Positions 51,303-60,803 are shown, counted from the stretch's first letter. The stretch: DNA of 64,000 nt from JAKAWW01 sp049965095 (GCA_049965095.1 JBMFWR010000002.1:11968-75967); one strand, 5' to 3'. Notes: generated by a model from the sequence alone, not told the origin. Program-made: numbers and translations.

Positions 51303-51620
51303 TCATACACCTAAAAACTCATCAAGAGCTTCCTTGAAAGCCTCAACAGCCTTATCCTTTTCTATGGGCTTTATTTTTGAAGCCTTGCGCTTTGCAGAAT
51401 CAATTATGCTTTTGTAGATGGCATCGGCTTTTTGCTGCGCTGCGGCAATTGCTGCATTGTAATCATTATCGGCCTTGGACTTTGCCTCTTCGATTATCGC
51501 ATTAGCCTTGGACTTTGCCTCGCTTATTTTGAGTTCAGCTGTGTTGCGCGCCTCTGCAATCTTCTTGTCGTACAGATCCTCTTCCTCCTTAATCTTCTCG
51601 AGCACTTCAGTATCGTTCAT
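51303..51620 (-). CDS. atpH: A-type ATP synthase subunit H
   Basis: This 105-aa, highly charged, Ala-rich coiled coil (repeats such as KISEAKSKANAIIEEAKSKA) fits the peripheral-stalk subunit H/G, which pairs with E. The ATG at 51620 overlaps the stop of a 35-residue gene (ATGA). The gene is directly followed by atpI. Confidence 0.88.
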   Translation of the reverse strand: MNDTEVLEKIKEEEDLYDKKIAEARNTAELKISEAKSKANAIIEEAKSKADNDYNAAIAAAQQKADAIYKSIIDSAKRKASKIKPIEKDKAVEAFKEALDEFLGV

Positions 51621-51724
51621 CTTGCCACCATAAAAATTGCGAATGCCACAAGCGCGAGCGTCATGGCTATGTTAAACATGAGAAATGCCAATTTTATCCT
51701 GTTGAATTTATTCGCCGCGTTCAT
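51617..51724 (-). CDS. 35-aa single-helix membrane protein in the ATP synthase operon
   Basis: ATG 51724 lies inside the end of atpD (17-base overlap) and the stop TGA at 51617-51619 overlaps the atpH start (ATGA). The product, MNAANKFNRIKLAFLMFNIA then MTLALVAFAIFMVAR, has a basic head and one membrane helix. Exact coupling on both sides argues that it is translated. It may be an accessory or assembly protein of the proton channel. I know no standard archaeal ATPase subunit of this kind. Confidence 0.65.
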   Translation of the reverse strand: MNAANKFNRIKLAFLMFNIAMTLALVAFAIFMVAR

Positions 51725-52331
51725 TTAGCTTACCTTTTACAAATTTCAGAGATACAATCTGGTCGCGCTCCATATCGTCAAGCCTCTGCTTTATGTATGA
51801 GGCTTTTGCAGACAATCTTGGCAGCGTGACGTTCTCAAGCGCATTTACGCGCCTATTTATTTTTTCTATCTCGTAAAGCAGTTTCCTCAATGAGTTTTCT
51901 TTTTCAGCTACTTCTATAAGCATCTTGAAAAGCTCGTTATAGCTAGATCTTGCATCCTCTATAGTAGTGGGCATGCTGATCAGCTCGTAAGCGATAGAGG
52001 TGCTTGGCATGCTCAGGCTTATGCTCGGTATCTTGACACCCATTACGTTCCTTGCAGATATTGATGCTCCTAGCTGCGATTGCTCTGCCGCTATGCGCTC
52101 TAGCTCTATCTTACCTGCAGCAATCTCTGCTATTTTGGTGCTCTCGTATGCCTTTTGCACCGTCTGGGCGAGGTTGCCCTTGAGAAGCTCTATCTGCCGC
52201 GCCAGGTTGAAGAACTCCATGACAAGGCTTGACCTCTTGACCTTGAGAAGATTTAACCCTTTGCCGGCTACCTTTATCCTCGACTTTGTCTTCATCAGCT
52301 CCATTCGCGTTGTCTTAATGTTGGTTTCCAT
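51708..52331 (-). CDS. atpD: A-type ATP synthase subunit D (central stalk)
   Basis: The 207-aa helical coiled coil begins TTRMELMKTKSRIKVAGKGL, the conserved N terminus of the D subunit, and ends with RRVNALENVTLPRL and the typical C-terminal helix. It forms the rotor axle inside the A3B3 head. It overlaps the atpB end by 17 bases. Confidence 0.95.
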   Translation of the reverse strand: METNIKTTRMELMKTKSRIKVAGKGLNLLKVKRSSLVMEFFNLARQIELLKGNLAQTVQKAYESTKIAEIAAGKIELERIAAEQSQLGASISARNVMGVKIPSISLSMPSTSIAYELISMPTTIEDARSSYNELFKMLIEVAEKENSLRKLLYEIEKINRRVNALENVTLPRLSAKASYIKQRLDDMERDQIVSLKFVKGKLNERGE

Positions 52332-53709
52332 TCTTCACAGCCCACTTGCCGTACTTGGCTATAAACTCATCCTTTATGCGCTTTATGTCAGATTTGTCTA
52401 TGCTAGAAAGTATGTCCCAGCCTATGTTGAGGGTTTGCTCTATGCTCCTATCTTCTGAATAGCCCTGCTGAACAAATTCCTTTTCGAACCTGTCTGCAAA
52501 TTCCAGATAGCGCTTGTCTCCTGCGCTTAGCGCTTCTTCGCCAACTATCTCGGTAAGGTTGCGCACTTCTTTGCCAGATGCGTATGCCGCGAACAATTGA
52601 TCTGCAACACCCCTGTGGTCTTCCCTAGTTGCGTTCTTGCCAATGCCCTGGTTCATAAGCCTTGACAACGACAGCAACACATCCACATTAGGATATATAC
52701 CCTTCCTAAAAAGGTCCCTGCTCAGCACAATCTGCCCTTCAGTTATGTAGCCTGTAAGATCCGGTATTGGGTGTGTTATGTCATCGCTAGGCATTGTAAG
52801 TATGGGCAGCTGTGTTATCGAGCCTTTCCTGTTTTTAATCCTTCCAGCTCTTTCGTAGATGCTTGCTAGATCCGTATACATATATCCAGGATATCCCCTT
52901 CTTCCGGGAACTTCTTCCCTGGCTGCAGATATCTCGCGCAGCGCCTCGCAATAGTTTGTCATGTCTGTAAGTATTACCAGCACGTGCATGTCCTGCTCGT
53001 AGGCAAGGAACTCAGCAGTTGTGAGTGCTAGCCTCGGCAGTATTATACGCTCCATGGAAGGATCAGAAGAAAGGTTCATGAACATTACAGATCGTTCTAA
53101 AGCTCCAGTATTCTCGAATTCTTTCATAAAGAAGTTAGCTTCTTCACTGTTTATTCCAATGCCTCCAAATACGATGCTGAAGCCTTCGTCATTATTAAGC
53201 AATTTAGCCTGCCTGGCTATCTGAGCTGCAAGCCTGTTGTGCGGAAGACCAGATGCCGAGAATATTGGGAGCTTTTGCCCTCTTACAAGTGTATTCATGC
53301 CGTCTATTGTGCTTATGCCGGTTTGTATAAATTCAGAAGGCTGCTCTCTTGCATACGGGTTGATAGCGCTTCCTACTATATCTTTGCTTTCTCCATATAT
53401 TGGCATGCCCCCATCTTTGGGCCTTCCCATTCCGTCAAATATCCTTCCAAGCATGTCTGTGCTTACTTTGAGCTGCGCTGTAGTGCCTCTAAAGCGAACC
53501 CTTGTGCCCTGTGAATTCATGCCTTTTGTTTCGCCGAAAGACTGCAGTATGGCAAGGCCGTTTCTGCTGTCTAGCACCTGGCCAGTAACAACAGAGCCAT
53601 CTTCAAGCTCTATATCAGCAAGCTCTCCATATGCAGCGTCTTTGACGCCCTCAACAAAAAGCAATACGTTAGTTATCTGCTTTACGGTTTTGTAGTAAAT
53701 ATCTCCCAT
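52315..53709 (-). CDS. atpB: A-type ATP synthase subunit B
   Basis: The 464-aa non-catalytic (regulatory) head subunit has the family sequence FSASGLPHNRLAAQIARQA at the degenerate P loop, then MFMNLSSDPSMERIILPRLAL and GRRGYPGYMYTDLA. TQLPILTMPSDDITHPIPDL is also typical. Four bases separate it from atpA. Confidence 0.97.
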   Translation of the reverse strand: MGDIYYKTVKQITNVLLFVEGVKDAAYGELADIELEDGSVVTGQVLDSRNGLAILQSFGETKGMNSQGTRVRFRGTTAQLKVSTDMLGRIFDGMGRPKDGGMPIYGESKDIVGSAINPYAREQPSEFIQTGISTIDGMNTLVRGQKLPIFSASGLPHNRLAAQIARQAKLLNNDEGFSIVFGGIGINSEEANFFMKEFENTGALERSVMFMNLSSDPSMERIILPRLALTTAEFLAYEQDMHVLVILTDMTNYCEALREISAAREEVPGRRGYPGYMYTDLASIYERAGRIKNRKGSITQLPILTMPSDDITHPIPDLTGYITEGQIVLSRDLFRKGIYPNVDVLLSLSRLMNQGIGKNATREDHRGVADQLFAAYASGKEVRNLTEIVGEEALSAGDKRYLEFADRFEKEFVQQGYSEDRSIEQTLNIGWDILSSIDKSDIKRIKDEFIAKYGKWAVKNGNQH

Positions 53710-53713
53710 TTTA

Positions 53714-55456
53714 TCACCCTTTGGCCTGCTGTGCCGTTGAGCCCAGCTTTGAAATCATGTTATATAGATCTTTCGCATAAGCGTCTATTTCACTTTCCTT
53801 TATGTATTTCATCCTTGCTATTTTCTGCTTTGCTTCTATTCCCGTGAACTGGTCTGCTGTGGCACCTCCCTCTACGGCAGCCAGCTCGCTGTCCCCAAGA
53901 GACAATATTGCCTTGAGCATTAGGTATTGCTTGTGCATCGAAGTAAATGCATCAACCTCGTCAAATGCACTTTGCTGCAAATAATCTTCCCTTATGCTTT
54001 TCGCTATGTCCAGCGTGACCTTGTCCTTCTCCGGCAACGCATCATAGCCGACAAGCTGCACTATCTCGTTTATTTCGGCTTCCTTTTGTAGTATTGACAT
54101 AGCTTTTACCTGAAGTGCGCGCCATTCCTTGCTTACGTTTGCACTGTACCATTCCGAAAGATCGTCAAGATAAAGCGAATAGCTGCTGAGCCAGTTTATT
54201 GATGGAAAGTGTCTCCTGTTTGCAAGTGAGGCATCGAGTGCCCAGAATACTCTCGTAACGCGCAGTGTGTTCTGTGATACCGGCTCTGATATGTCGCCTC
54301 CTGGCGGCGAAACCGCTCCTATTACTGTAACAGAGCCTGTGTTGCCATTCTGGACAATGCTCCTGCCGGCTCTTTCATAAAACTCAGCAGTCTTTCTGCC
54401 AAGATATGCTGGATAGCCTTCCTCACCTGGCATCTCCTCAAGCCTGCCTGATATCTCTCTTAGCGCTTCAGCCCATCTTGACGTGCTGTCTGCCATGAGT
54501 GCAACATTGTAGCCCATGTCGCGGAAGTATTCTGCTATTGTTATACCTGTATATATGCTTGCTTCCCTTGCAGCCACAGGCATGTTGCTCGTATTCGCTA
54601 TGAGGACAGTGCGCTCCATAAGAGGTCTTCCTGACTTGGGATCCTTGAGAGTGGGAAACTCGTTGAGCACCTCAGACATTTCGTTGCCGCGTTCTCCAGT
54701 ACCTATAAATATGACAATCTCTGCGTCAGACCATTTCGCAAGCTGATGCTGTATCACAGTCTTGCCACTTCCGAACGGCCCAGGAACCGCTGCAGTGCCA
54801 CCCTGAGCTACGGGGAAAAACGTGTCTATGACTCTTTGCCCTGTTACAAGAGGAACATCTGGCATCAGCTTTGAGCGTACAGGCCTTGGTGACCTTACCG
54901 GCCACTTCTGCGCCAGATACAAAGGCTGCTTGCCAACATGGCCTACTTCGTCATTTATTGTAAATTCACCCTCACTTATGTCACTCAATATTCCGTTTGT
55001 ACTATATGGTGCCATTACCATATGCTTTACCAAGCCGCTTTCATTGACATAGCCTATTATTGTGCCGCTTTGCACGCTGTCGCCCTTCTTGAGCATCGGA
55101 ACAAAATGCCATTTCTTCTTTGCATCTAGAGCTTCTGCATTTACTCCTCTTGCTATGAAGTCTCCGGCCTGTGCCTTTATCTTGTCAAGCGGCCTCTGTA
55201 TGCCGTCATAGATTGAGCCTATGAGCCCGGGGCCCAGATATGCGGAAAGCTGCTGCATCGTATCCACTACTTTCTCTCCGGGCTTCAGACCGCTGGTATC
55301 TTCATATACCTGTATTATCGCCTTGCCAGAATCAAGCTTTATTATCTCTCCTATAAGCTCGCTGTCGCCCACCTTCACGACGTTGTACATGCTTGGGTGC
55401 TCCAAACCCTCTGCTATCACCACCGGACCTGAAATCCTGTATATTTTGCCATCCAT
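53714..55456 (-). CDS. atpA: A-type ATP synthase subunit A (catalytic)
   Basis: The 580-aa catalytic subunit has Walker A GPFGSGKT at about 226-233, with the usual FPVAQGGTAAVPGPFG run-up, GERGNEMSEVL and SRWAEALREISGRLEEMPGE. The archaeal non-homologous insert (about residues 115-190) is present. No intein is seen. Start is ATG 55456; a GTG at 55465, right after the atpF stop, is the alternative. Confidence 0.97.
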   Translation of the reverse strand: MDGKIYRISGPVVIAEGLEHPSMYNVVKVGDSELIGEIIKLDSGKAIIQVYEDTSGLKPGEKVVDTMQQLSAYLGPGLIGSIYDGIQRPLDKIKAQAGDFIARGVNAEALDAKKKWHFVPMLKKGDSVQSGTIIGYVNESGLVKHMVMAPYSTNGILSDISEGEFTINDEVGHVGKQPLYLAQKWPVRSPRPVRSKLMPDVPLVTGQRVIDTFFPVAQGGTAAVPGPFGSGKTVIQHQLAKWSDAEIVIFIGTGERGNEMSEVLNEFPTLKDPKSGRPLMERTVLIANTSNMPVAAREASIYTGITIAEYFRDMGYNVALMADSTSRWAEALREISGRLEEMPGEEGYPAYLGRKTAEFYERAGRSIVQNGNTGSVTVIGAVSPPGGDISEPVSQNTLRVTRVFWALDASLANRRHFPSINWLSSYSLYLDDLSEWYSANVSKEWRALQVKAMSILQKEAEINEIVQLVGYDALPEKDKVTLDIAKSIREDYLQQSAFDEVDAFTSMHKQYLMLKAILSLGDSELAAVEGGATADQFTGIEAKQKIARMKYIKESEIDAYAKDLYNMISKLGSTAQQAKG

Positions 55457-55465
55457 ACTAAACAC

Positions 55466-55786
55466 TCAATTGCTTTTGTTTCCTATTTTCACGCCAAGTA
55501 TGCGCTTTGCCATGCTCTCGACAGATTCCACTTCTGCTTCCCCTGGCGTGCTTATAAATATCACTATCGGCTTGAGCATCACCTCGATGCTCCTTAGCTC
55601 TGAACTCTTGAGTTCTTTGCGCACCGATTCCGTTGCTATTATAAGCGTGTAATCCTTGCTTATAAGCTGCTGGAGCATCTGGGCTGCCTTGCCTGGCTCA
55701 GCTTCGAAGACGTCGCGTATGCCTATAAGCTTAAATCCCAGTACTGCTTCCCTTTCGCCTATTACGCAGACATTCTTGAACTCCAT
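55466..55786 (-). CDS. atpF: A-type ATP synthase subunit F
   Basis: The 106-aa product has the F/Vma7 fold: VCVIGEREAVLGFKLIGIRDVF at the N terminus (shown in pieces elsewhere in the family), a Rossmann-like middle (YTLIIATESVRKEL) and IVFISTPGE. It sits at the bottom of the central stalk with D. ATG 55786 begins 5 bases after the atpC stop; the frame is open further but overlaps atpC. Confidence 0.9.
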   Translation of the reverse strand: MEFKNVCVIGEREAVLGFKLIGIRDVFEAEPGKAAQMLQQLISKDYTLIIATESVRKELKSSELRSIEVMLKPIVIFISTPGEAEVESVESMAKRILGVKIGNKSN

Positions 55787-55790
55787 CAAA

Positions 55791-56846
55791 TCAACCCAGC
55801 ACGTAAGGGGCAATCTGCAAAGCCCTGTACCTTTCATCACTTACCTTGTAGTATTTGCTAAACCATATGCCGCGCAGCTCGTCTCTCTCAAGCTCTCCGC
55901 GCAATATATAATAAAGCATGAACGCGAGAGAGAATCCGGAGCGCTTGAATATGCCAAGATACTTCTTGTAGAGCTCTCTCTTTAGTTCTGCCTCGACATA
56001 GCTTATGAAATGATCCTTCTCAAACATCGCGATAGCATTAGATATGTTGAAAGGTGATATTTCTGCAATCGCCTTTGGGCCTTTTGAAAGAGCTTCAACA
56101 AGCGCTTTTTCGCTTATGTTGCCGCCTTTTATTACGTAAGCTTCTGCACCACCGTAGCCAAACTCGTAAGCCTTGAGCATGTTTGTTATGTTTTTCACAT
56201 CTATGCTCTCTGCTATAAATGAGCCAACGCTGCCCTCATACGAATTGTGAAGCTTGTATGCTGCAATAAGCCTTTCAAAATAATGCATATCAAGCGCCAG
56301 TAGCATCTCAGACACATTGTTGCTGCGCTTCGCACTGTCAAAGTATTTCATAAGTATTGTACCGTAGCCGTATTTCACCAAGCTGTTTACAACGCCTTCT
56401 ATGTCCTTTTGGGCAAGTATGTTCTTGTAATCCTCTTTTGTTATCATCCCAGAAAACATACCTACAGGTATGTCATGCTGCACCACCAAGAAGGTTTCCG
56501 TCTGCTCTACGCTGTAGCCGAGCACCTTTGATGAAAGTATGAGTTTTATGTTTTCAATGTCCCATTTGCTAAGATACGCGGATATGAAAGCTCTTGATGC
56601 TGAGGGCATTGCGAAAGAAGCATTGCTCATTGTGCGCATCATGTGGGCATTGAGCACAACATCGACAAGGTCGGGCATCTTGTAAAGGGTTGAAAATTTG
56701 TCTATTTCCGCTTTGTATGGTGTTGCGGAAAGTATTTTCATGAACTCGTCCCACTTCTGCTCCATGTTCTTCATATACTGCACACTGATAAATTCGGTAC
56801 TTAAAACCCTAAGCTGACCATACTTACCTATGTAAGAGGAATCCAT
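55791..56846 (-). CDS. atpC: A-type ATP synthase subunit C
   Basis: The 351-aa helical protein fits the d/AC39-type subunit that links the rotor axle to the c ring: a three-fold repeated helical domain, with FERLIAAYKLHNSYEG and DVKNITNMLKAYEFG typical. The ATG overlaps the atpE stop by one base. Confidence 0.9.
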   Translation of the reverse strand: MDSSYIGKYGQLRVLSTEFISVQYMKNMEQKWDEFMKILSATPYKAEIDKFSTLYKMPDLVDVVLNAHMMRTMSNASFAMPSASRAFISAYLSKWDIENIKLILSSKVLGYSVEQTETFLVVQHDIPVGMFSGMITKEDYKNILAQKDIEGVVNSLVKYGYGTILMKYFDSAKRSNNVSEMLLALDMHYFERLIAAYKLHNSYEGSVGSFIAESIDVKNITNMLKAYEFGYGGAEAYVIKGGNISEKALVEALSKGPKAIAEISPFNISNAIAMFEKDHFISYVEAELKRELYKKYLGIFKRSGFSLAFMLYYILRGELERDELRGIWFSKYYKVSDERYRALQIAPYVLG

Positions 56847-57400
56847 CAGCCGCTCACCTTTATCTCTTTGATGAGCTTTGACATTACGGAATCACTAATG
56901 CGCGAAAGTATGCCTTCCAGTGTGTAATCAACCTGCTTTGTTCCATCTTTTGATACTGCTATAAGGCCCCCTAAAAAGCTTTCTTCTGAGGCTTTTGCGC
57001 CTTTCAATAGCTTTAGGTCTCTCTTTTGCACGTATATTGTGCATTCGCCAAGAAGCTTGAGTGCTTTTTCAGAGAGCGCACCCATAAGCTTTGCATATTC
57101 TTCAGACTTTAAGTACTCCTGCAGGTAGGCTTGCAACATAGCCATCGCATCTGCAAGCTTTTGGTTTACCTCTTTGTCAATCAGATGCTTTGCCTCTATA
57201 TTTGCTCTTGATTCAGTGCTTGCGATAAGCCTTGCCGAATCGCTCTTTGCTCTTGAATCCATTAAGGCAATATATGCAGAAGCTTTTGCGTTGGCATCCT
57301 CTAGTATTGAAGCGCTCTCGCTCTCAGCCTGCTCGATTATGGCATTGGTCTCGCTCTCAGCCTTCTCCCTAATGCTACGAAGGACCTCTTCAAAGCCCAT
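56846..57400 (-). CDS. atpE: A-type ATP synthase subunit E
   Basis: The 184-aa product has an N-terminal charged, Ala-rich coiled coil (residues about 10-95) and a C-terminal alpha/beta head with GLIAVSKDGTKQVDYTLEG. It is the peripheral stalk partner of subunit H. The gene begins 14 bases after atpK. Confidence 0.93.
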   Translation of the reverse strand: MGFEEVLRSIREKAESETNAIIEQAESESASILEDANAKASAYIALMDSRAKSDSARLIASTESRANIEAKHLIDKEVNQKLADAMAMLQAYLQEYLKSEEYAKLMGALSEKALKLLGECTIYVQKRDLKLLKGAKASEESFLGGLIAVSKDGTKQVDYTLEGILSRISDSVMSKLIKEIKVSG

Positions 57401-57413
57401 AGTTATACCTTGC

Positions 57414-57638
57414 TCAAAGTATCTGTAATAGCAATATCAAGCCAAGCACAAAGCCGATTATCCAGAGCGTTTCAGGTATCACAAAGAAGAATAGCACCTG
57501 CCCAAATTTCTCTGGCTTTTCCGCTATTATACCCATTCCTGCCGCTCCAATGCCTTGCTGCGCCATACCAGTACCAATAAGACCTCCTGCAATTGCGATT
57601 GAAGCTGCAACCGCATATAAAGGATCTGCTACAACCAT
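57414..57638 (-). CDS. atpK: A-type ATP synthase subunit K (c-ring proteolipid)
   Basis: The 74-aa double-helix hairpin begins MVVADPLYAVAASIAIAGGL. Helix 1 has the Gly-rich IGTGMAQQGIGAAGMG, and helix 2 carries the ion-binding Glu in FVIPETLWIIGFVL. One hairpin per subunit and the surrounding residues suggest proton rather than sodium use, although that is inference. GGTGA precedes ATG 57638; an in-frame TTG at 57650 is less likely. It is the first gene of the operon. Confidence 0.95.
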   Translation of the reverse strand: MVVADPLYAVAASIAIAGGLIGTGMAQQGIGAAGMGIIAEKPEKFGQVLFFFVIPETLWIIGFVLGLILLLQIL

Positions 57639-57675
57639 ATATTTCACCAAAATAGCTATGTTTATTAGTGCATTG

Positions 57676-57686
57676 CTTTTTAAATA
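57676..57686 (-). promoter_or_regulatory. TATA box of the ATP synthase operon
   Basis: The minus strand reads GTATTTAAAAA here. Initiation about 25 bases on would leave a short leader of 15-20 bases with GGTGA before the ATG of atpK. Confidence 0.55.
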
Positions 57687-57907
57687 CCTTGCTTATTGCA
57701 GCAATCTGCTTTGAAGCTTTTCATACCATAAAGCAATATGGAGCGCTTGCGCCAATCGGTTTTGCTACAAAAGCGTTCTTTACAAGATACCTAGCATAAA
57801 GCCCACGATTTCAACGTAGGATGATGTCAGATCTGCATAAAAGGCTTTGCAATCATCGTTGAATATGAAACCATTTTAAATGTTTAATTGCAATGCTTTT
57901 TGATAGC

Positions 57908-59095
57908 ATGTTCTTTGGAAAGCCGAAAGAAGCGAATTATGTAGAGGTTGCAAAACTTAAGAGCTTCATTGAAAAGGCTTTTGAATCGAAAATTCAGAAA
58001 TCTGCAAAAACATATTATAATATAGCAAAAAGCATCAAAGAAGAGCTTGGAAGGTTTGAAAGCATATGCGCGGAGCTCGATGGCTATAATGGCGAGCCAG
58101 ACACAGAGCTCATAGGCAAAGTGAGCACAAACACACTAAAAGAGCAGAAGAGCGTTTATGCAAAAGGACTTATTAACATTGCAAAAAGCTTTGCCATTTT
58201 GGAAAAAGGCAACACTTATGACAACATGGTTGCGACAAGTGCGGAGCTTCATTCAGCACTTAAGAAGATGCTAGAGACCAATTCAAAATTTAAGACTGTC
58301 GTAATGGCATACGGCAACCAGATGCAGGCTCTTAAAAGACCCTATGGAAATATGGAATCGCTAGCAAACGCTCTTGACGCAGAAATTGAAAGGATGGAAC
58401 CAAAAGCTGCAGAATACAGGGAATTGATGGCGCTAGTTGACAAGCTTGAAGTTTTAGAGGCGGAATACAAAAAGCCAGAAGAGTATAGCATGCAGAATGA
58501 CACTAATTATGAGTATGTGATAAAGCTGCTTGAATCAGCAATAGCCAAAAAAGAAAATGAGGCAAAAGAGATCAGAAAAAGCATAGACCATGCCAATGCT
58601 TCGCTTGCAGAGGTGCTGGCCCCGCTTGGCAGGGCGGCAAGAAAGCACGACCATTTGAACAATTCAAGCCTGTACAGCTTCGTGGCAAATCCCATCAGCA
58701 GCATAAACAGGCAGAACTATGAAGTATTCAAGAAAGAGCTTGAGAAACTTTATGAAGAAATGCAAGCCGGCAAGGTTGACGAGCAAGGTAATGCAATATA
58801 TTCAGCAATTAAGAAAGCAATGGATCCCAAATTGCTTGAAGAGGTAGAGAATGCAAGAATCCTTGCAAAGAAATATATGCACTATGCAAGAAGCATCGAG
58901 GAGATGAAGGCAAGGCTCAGCGACTACAATAGTGCTGCGGCAAAAAGCAACGAGCAAGCGAAGAGGGTTAAAAGCAGGCTTGAAAGAAGAAAAGACATCA
59001 TTGCGGCGATAGGGCAGCTAAAGGACAGAATAGAGAGGCTGGTTGAAGCATATTATAGCACAAAAATAGAGATCAAGCTCGATCCTGATTCCTGA
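57908..59095 (+). CDS. Coiled-coil protein, 395 aa, function unknown
   Basis: The product is soluble, rich in Lys, Glu and Ala, and nearly all helix, with long coiled-coil stretches at about 10-60, 160-240 and 330-395. Neither membrane segments nor Cys motifs are present. It begins with MFFGKPKEANYVEVAKLKSF. The ATG at 57908 is about 31 bases after a TATA-like attttaaat; an ATG at 57893 is in frame. It overlaps the flippase end by 23 bases tail to tail. A cytoskeletal or scaffold role is possible but unproven. Confidence 0.75.
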   Translation: MFFGKPKEANYVEVAKLKSFIEKAFESKIQKSAKTYYNIAKSIKEELGRFESICAELDGYNGEPDTELIGKVSTNTLKEQKSVYAKGLINIAKSFAILEKGNTYDNMVATSAELHSALKKMLETNSKFKTVVMAYGNQMQALKRPYGNMESLANALDAEIERMEPKAAEYRELMALVDKLEVLEAEYKKPEEYSMQNDTNYEYVIKLLESAIAKKENEAKEIRKSIDHANASLAEVLAPLGRAARKHDHLNNSSLYSFVANPISSINRQNYEVFKKELEKLYEEMQAGKVDEQGNAIYSAIKKAMDPKLLEEVENARILAKKYMHYARSIEEMKARLSDYNSAAAKSNEQAKRVKSRLERRKDIIAAIGQLKDRIERLVEAYYSTKIEIKLDPDS

Positions 59096-60644
59096 CGAAG
59101 ATTGATGCATATGAGAGAATTGGCCCCATTATTATTGACATGCCAGTCTTTTTAGCAACTTTCCTGATAAACTCTATGTTACGCTTTTTGATGCCGCCGA
59201 GCAGTGCGACGAGTGGCGGATACGCTATAATTGCTATAGCCGCATTTATCAAAATTATTTTCTTCCCGTGTATGAAATATGCCGCCCCAAAAAGAAACAC
59301 AGCAACAATTAATGATGCAAAAAGCAGAAGCAAGATCCTACGCAAGCCAATCGTGACGCCGAAGCTGCGCTTTAGTGCTTTTGCATATATTATATCCATA
59401 AGCACAGGCCCTATCACGAAAATGCTAAGCAGCACCCCATACGCCTTGAAGAATGGAGTAAGTGCAATTAATGCTGCAAGCTCTACAAGGACAGTGCTTA
59501 CCTGGTATTTTGTAGTGCGCTTTGTATCCCCATAGCCGATTACAAGATTGCTTCCATATGAGCCTACAATGCCGAGTAGAATGCCGCCTATTATGAAATC
59601 GAAATAAAGGGGCGTTTCGGCATATGTGCTTGTAAAGAACAGGTACATGAGAGGCTTTGAAACAGATATTGTGTATATGACAAAAGGAAGCATAAACAAT
59701 ATTGTGTAATATAGGCTGTTGTCAAATATGGCGCTTACTCTCTTATTTAGGGACTCGCTAGAAAAGGCTTTGGAGAAAGCGGGAAGCAAAACAAATGCAA
59801 GGGATGTTATTATAACTTCGGCAAAACTTCCTACCCTAAATGCTGCATTGTATTCCCCGACAATTGTGGCGCTGGCGAAAAGCCCAAGTACTAGAACCGC
59901 AAAGCTTTTGCTCCCGTTTACCGATATGCCAGATGCAACAAGAGGTATTGAAAAACGGCTTAGCTCCTTCATTCCCTTCCATTCGGGCTTTACGGGCTTG
60001 AAGCCTATCTTTCGCACGGTCATGATTGCAGCTAAAAGAAACCCAAAGAAAAGGCCAAGCATTGAGCCGACTATTGCACCGACAATCCCGTAGCCGTACA
60101 GGACGAGCAGCGATGAAGCTGCAAGCTGCACCAGCGAATATACTATAACGCTGTATGAAGAACCTTTCACAACGTTTATCCCTGTCAAAACAGATATTGT
60201 CAAATTGAACAGCACGCTAAAAAGTATCATTATGGCGCCGAGCTCCAGAGGAAGCACAAGCGATGGATTGTTGTATGCGTAGTTTGCTAGGAAGCCGCTG
60301 ATTCCGACACCTATTGATATTATCAATATAGTGACAATAAGCGAGAATGCATAGGCATTGCTCAGCATCTTGAAGATTTCCCCGCTAGAACCATGCTCTG
60401 GCAGTTTTTTCCTTAGCGCAGTGGCCATGCCAAAGTTCCCTCCTGCATGCAAAGTGGTGGAAAATGCAACTGCAAGCGCATAAAGGCCGAAGTCAACAGG
60501 CTTTAGCAATCGTGCCAATATGATAAGCATAAGGAATACAGAAACTGAGCTTATCACCTTGCTTATTGTAAACATGACGCTTCCTTTTGCAGTATCTGAA
60601 CCAAATTCCGTTATTTCATCGTTGCCGGTGTTTTCTAGCTCCAT
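59073..60644 (-). CDS. Polysaccharide flippase (Wzx/MATE-like, MVF superfamily)
   Basis: The product has about 523 aa and 12-14 membrane helices. The N terminus has the typical pattern of oligosaccharide flippases: KGSVMFTISKVISSVSVFLM then ILARLLKPVDFGLYALAVAF. It probably turns lipid-linked sugars across the membrane for glycoprotein or exopolysaccharide synthesis. That would suit the many sequon-rich surface proteins here. ATG 60644 is preferred to TTG 60662. Confidence 0.88.
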   Translation of the reverse strand: MELENTGNDEITEFGSDTAKGSVMFTISKVISSVSVFLMLIILARLLKPVDFGLYALAVAFSTTLHAGGNFGMATALRKKLPEHGSSGEIFKMLSNAYAFSLIVTILIISIGVGISGFLANYAYNNPSLVLPLELGAIMILFSVLFNLTISVLTGINVVKGSSYSVIVYSLVQLAASSLLVLYGYGIVGAIVGSMLGLFFGFLLAAIMTVRKIGFKPVKPEWKGMKELSRFSIPLVASGISVNGSKSFAVLVLGLFASATIVGEYNAAFRVGSFAEVIITSLAFVLLPAFSKAFSSESLNKRVSAIFDNSLYYTILFMLPFVIYTISVSKPLMYLFFTSTYAETPLYFDFIIGGILLGIVGSYGSNLVIGYGDTKRTTKYQVSTVLVELAALIALTPFFKAYGVLLSIFVIGPVLMDIIYAKALKRSFGVTIGLRRILLLLFASLIVAVFLFGAAYFIHGKKIILINAAIAIIAYPPLVALLGGIKKRNIEFIRKVAKKTGMSIIMGPILSYASIFVRNQDRA

Positions 60645-60803
60645 TATAGACACGCTTTGCAATAATGCCTTAACCTTATGCTCAATGTATCATAATTGCT
60701 GCTATTTATAGGCTTTATAATTATAAAATGTTTGTTAGAAGAGTGCTTGCCGTGTTTTTGAGCACCCGATATTAAAATTGCAATACCAAAATGAGTACTT
60801 TAA

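Noticed and set aside
57825..57840. C-box-like ggatgatgt suggesting a C/D box guide RNA
   Set aside because: No D box (CTGA) or second C/D' pair at the right distance.
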